Shown here: in pieces, positions 5,795 through 6,793 of the stretch
How the letters are laid out: each line of letters begins with the position of its first letter
How positions within the stretch are numbered: the first letter of the stretch is position 1
From: Phycisphaerae bacterium
Lineage (GTDB): Bacteria > Planctomycetota > Phycisphaerae > Tepidisphaerales > Tepidisphaeraceae
Length of the DNA: 6,793 bases
Direction: 5' to 3'
Assembly (NCBI GenBank): GCA_014380825.1
Contig: JACMJD010000263.1
Location: forward strand, 1-6,793
Made by a program: the position numbers and the translations under genes
The notes under the pieces: model-generated
The model's database searches: none
Told to the model about the DNA's origin: nothing
The model's input: the letters and a program-made list of their open reading frames with translations, nothing else

Positions 5795-6475
5795 TTATCG
5801 CGCTTTTGGCTCGAAGGGACCGACGTGAAAATCGGCGTAGAGGAAATTCATCGCGCCGACTTCGGTCGGCTTACCGTGAAATGCTTCAAAGTCTTGCATC
5901 ATCCGCAGGCGATCCGCACCTTCGCCGCGACGTTCCTTATAAAACGAGATCGCTTTTTCGAGCACTTGGTTGATGCCGCCGAGCTGATCGAATTGCTGCG
6001 CGAGGAACCCATCGAAGAACGGATTGTATTGGTAGCTGCCGCCCTCGCGATCGAAATAGGTCGTAAAGCCTTTCGGCACGCCGACGGTATCGTTGCCTTG
6101 CATGATCGTGTCCGCCGGGCAGCGCCAGACGCCGGTAGAGCCTTGCGCCTCGCCGATTGCTTTGGGCTTCCAATCACGGTCGAGCGTTTCATAAATCGTC
6201 GGCAGCGATTTCCCGGTCACCGGATGAATCGCGATCGGCGGCTGCATCGACGGAAGCGTGTTCACGTGCGGCAGGCGGTTCTTGTGATCGTTGAGGTAGA
6301 TGCGGAACAGGTTGCCGATGTCTTTCAACTGTGCGGCACACGCGACCGTTCGAGATTTCACCCGAGCCCGGCTGAGCGTCGGGAGCAGAATGCCAATCAG
6401 CACCGCGATGATTCCAATGACCACCAGCAGTTCAACCAACGTGAAACCTCGAGATTTTCGGTTACTCAGCTTCAT
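5795..6475 (-). CDS. Type IV prepilin-like protein (N-terminal cleavage/methylation motif)
   Basis: This 226-residue protein begins MKLSNRKSRGFTLVELLVVI: a basic leader ending in Gly-10, Phe-11 at +1 and Glu-15 at +5, then a hydrophobic helix to about residue 33. That is the classic prepilin peptidase site shared by type IV pilins and type II secretion pseudopilins. The globular part has a WRCPAD segment (107-112), aromatic YQYNPFFDGF (138-147), and a C-terminal block FHGKPTEVGAMNFLYADFHV (199-218). This corresponds to the planctomycete H-X9-DG prepilin type, in which the end usually reads ADGHV; here Gly is replaced by Phe. The ATG at 6475 is chosen over an upstream in-frame GTG at 6559, because 6559 would add 28 residues before the leader and overlap the preceding gene. 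It lies 7 bases after that gene's stop and 2 bases before the next ATG. After processing it is probably anchored in the inner membrane or assembled in a pseudopilus-like fibre; the assembly machinery is not in the window. Confidence 0.93.
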   Translation of the reverse strand: MKLSNRKSRGFTLVELLVVIGIIAVLIGILLPTLSRARVKSRTVACAAQLKDIGNLFRIYLNDHKNRLPHVNTLPSMQPPIAIHPVTGKSLPTIYETLDRDWKPKAIGEAQGSTGVWRCPADTIMQGNDTVGVPKGFTTYFDREGGSYQYNPFFDGFLAQQFDQLGGINQVLEKAISFYKERRGEGADRLRMMQDFEAFHGKPTEVGAMNFLYADFHVGPFEPKAR

Positions 6476-6482
6476 CTGAAAT

Positions 6483-6793
6483 TCACTTCGCCTGCGAAAT
6501 GCGAGCACCCGCATCAGTAGTTGTTGGCGAGCGATGCGATCCGCCGCCGTTTTTGTCACCGCTCTCGCGATTTTCGCGATCGCGCTCTTTTTTCTCGCGG
6601 CGCTCCTGCATGATTTGTTCGTACTTCACGCGCTGCTCGGGCGTGAGCATTTGCTTCGTCCGCTCGATCGCACTCTGCATGGCGGCCTCGCGCTGCTGCG
6701 ACTGTTCCTGCATGCGCTGCACGAATTGCTGATTGATCTGTTCGTACTTCAGTTTCTGTTCTTCATTGAGCAGGCCGACGACCGCTTCGTTGC
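6483..6793 (-). CDS. LTxxQ-motif (Spy/CpxP-like) helical protein, 5' truncated
   Basis: The frame is open to the right edge and ends with TGA at 6485-6483, leaving 102 C-terminal residues. Two similar segments are visible: LLNEEQKLKYEQINQQF (visible residues 7-23) and MLTPEQRVKYEQIMQER (48-64). The second carries the LTPEQ signature of Spy/CpxP/ZraP-like periplasmic proteins, which are helical hairpins acting as chaperones or envelope stress sensors in enterobacteria. The region between is Gln/Glu/Arg-rich and likely coiled coil. The last 35 or so residues are polar and disordered (REKKERDREN, then Gly/Ser/Thr-rich). The signal peptide expected for a periplasmic protein would be outside the window. 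Planctomycetes carry many such LTxxQ proteins of unknown role, so the stress function is inference. It is the most upstream visible gene of a tight three-gene unit. Confidence 0.82.
   Translation of the reverse strand, partial: NEAVVGLLNEEQKLKYEQINQQFVQRMQEQSQQREAAMQSAIERTKQMLTPEQRVKYEQIMQERREKKERDRENRESGDKNGGGSHRSPTTTDAGARISQAK

Noticed and set aside
5825..6520. A 231-codon open frame on the plus strand opposite the prepilin-like gene
   Set aside because: The opposite strand encodes a clear prepilin motif in a tight operon. This frame is rich in Arg, His and Ile with no domain pattern, as expected for an antisense shadow in GC-rich DNA.
6476..6559. Upstream GTG start for the prepilin-like protein
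   Set aside because: It would put 28 residues before the short basic leader and overlap the preceding gene by 77 bases; the leader beginning at ATG 6475 is already of typical length.

Overview
The window looks like a chromosomal segment of a GC-rich planctomycete, most likely of the class Phycisphaerae. This rests on gene content rather than a marker gene: a pilin-like protein of the H-X9-DG type, an FG-GAP protein with a C-terminal ASPIC/UnbV domain, a free-standing type II secretion ATPase N-terminal domain, an exported protein with a Thr-Arg-Pro repeat tail, and mostly weak or absent Shine-Dalgarno sites. No rRNA, tRNA, CRISPR array, transposase or phage gene is visible.

Layout. (1) At 1-1250 (+) lies the 3' part of a multi-pass membrane protein that resembles GT-C-type glycosyltransferase-like hypotheticals. 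(2) At 1352-1822 (-) is a 156-residue stand-alone MshEN/T2SSE_N domain protein. It uses a TTG start behind a perfect AGGAGG. (3) At 1979-3796 (+), divergent from it, is a secreted 605-residue FG-GAP/VCBS protein with six calcium-loop motifs and an ASPIC/UnbV C-terminus. (4) A 308-base gap without a gene leads to a 279-residue sigma-70 family factor at 4105-4944 (+). (5) On the minus strand, read from the right edge, is a tight three-gene unit: an LTxxQ-type (Spy/CpxP-like) protein cut by the window end (6793-6483), a prepilin-like protein (6475-5795), and a single-pass membrane protein with a TRP-repeat and Gly-rich tail (5792-5094). The two junctions are 7 and 2 bases, so co-transcription is very likely.

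The most notable non-coding feature is a pair of imperfect palindromes at 1257-1333 and 4968-5030. They share a 26-base arm that is identical between copies, and they occupy the only two convergent intergenic gaps in the window. They look like members of a dispersed palindromic repeat family that may double as bidirectional terminators.

How the genes work together is only partly readable. The minus-strand trio and the stand-alone MshEN protein all touch envelope, pilus-like or secretion themes, and the sigma factor is a general transcription regulator. Nothing in the sequence ties them into one pathway. I found no convincing evidence of a new defence, mobile or biosynthetic system.
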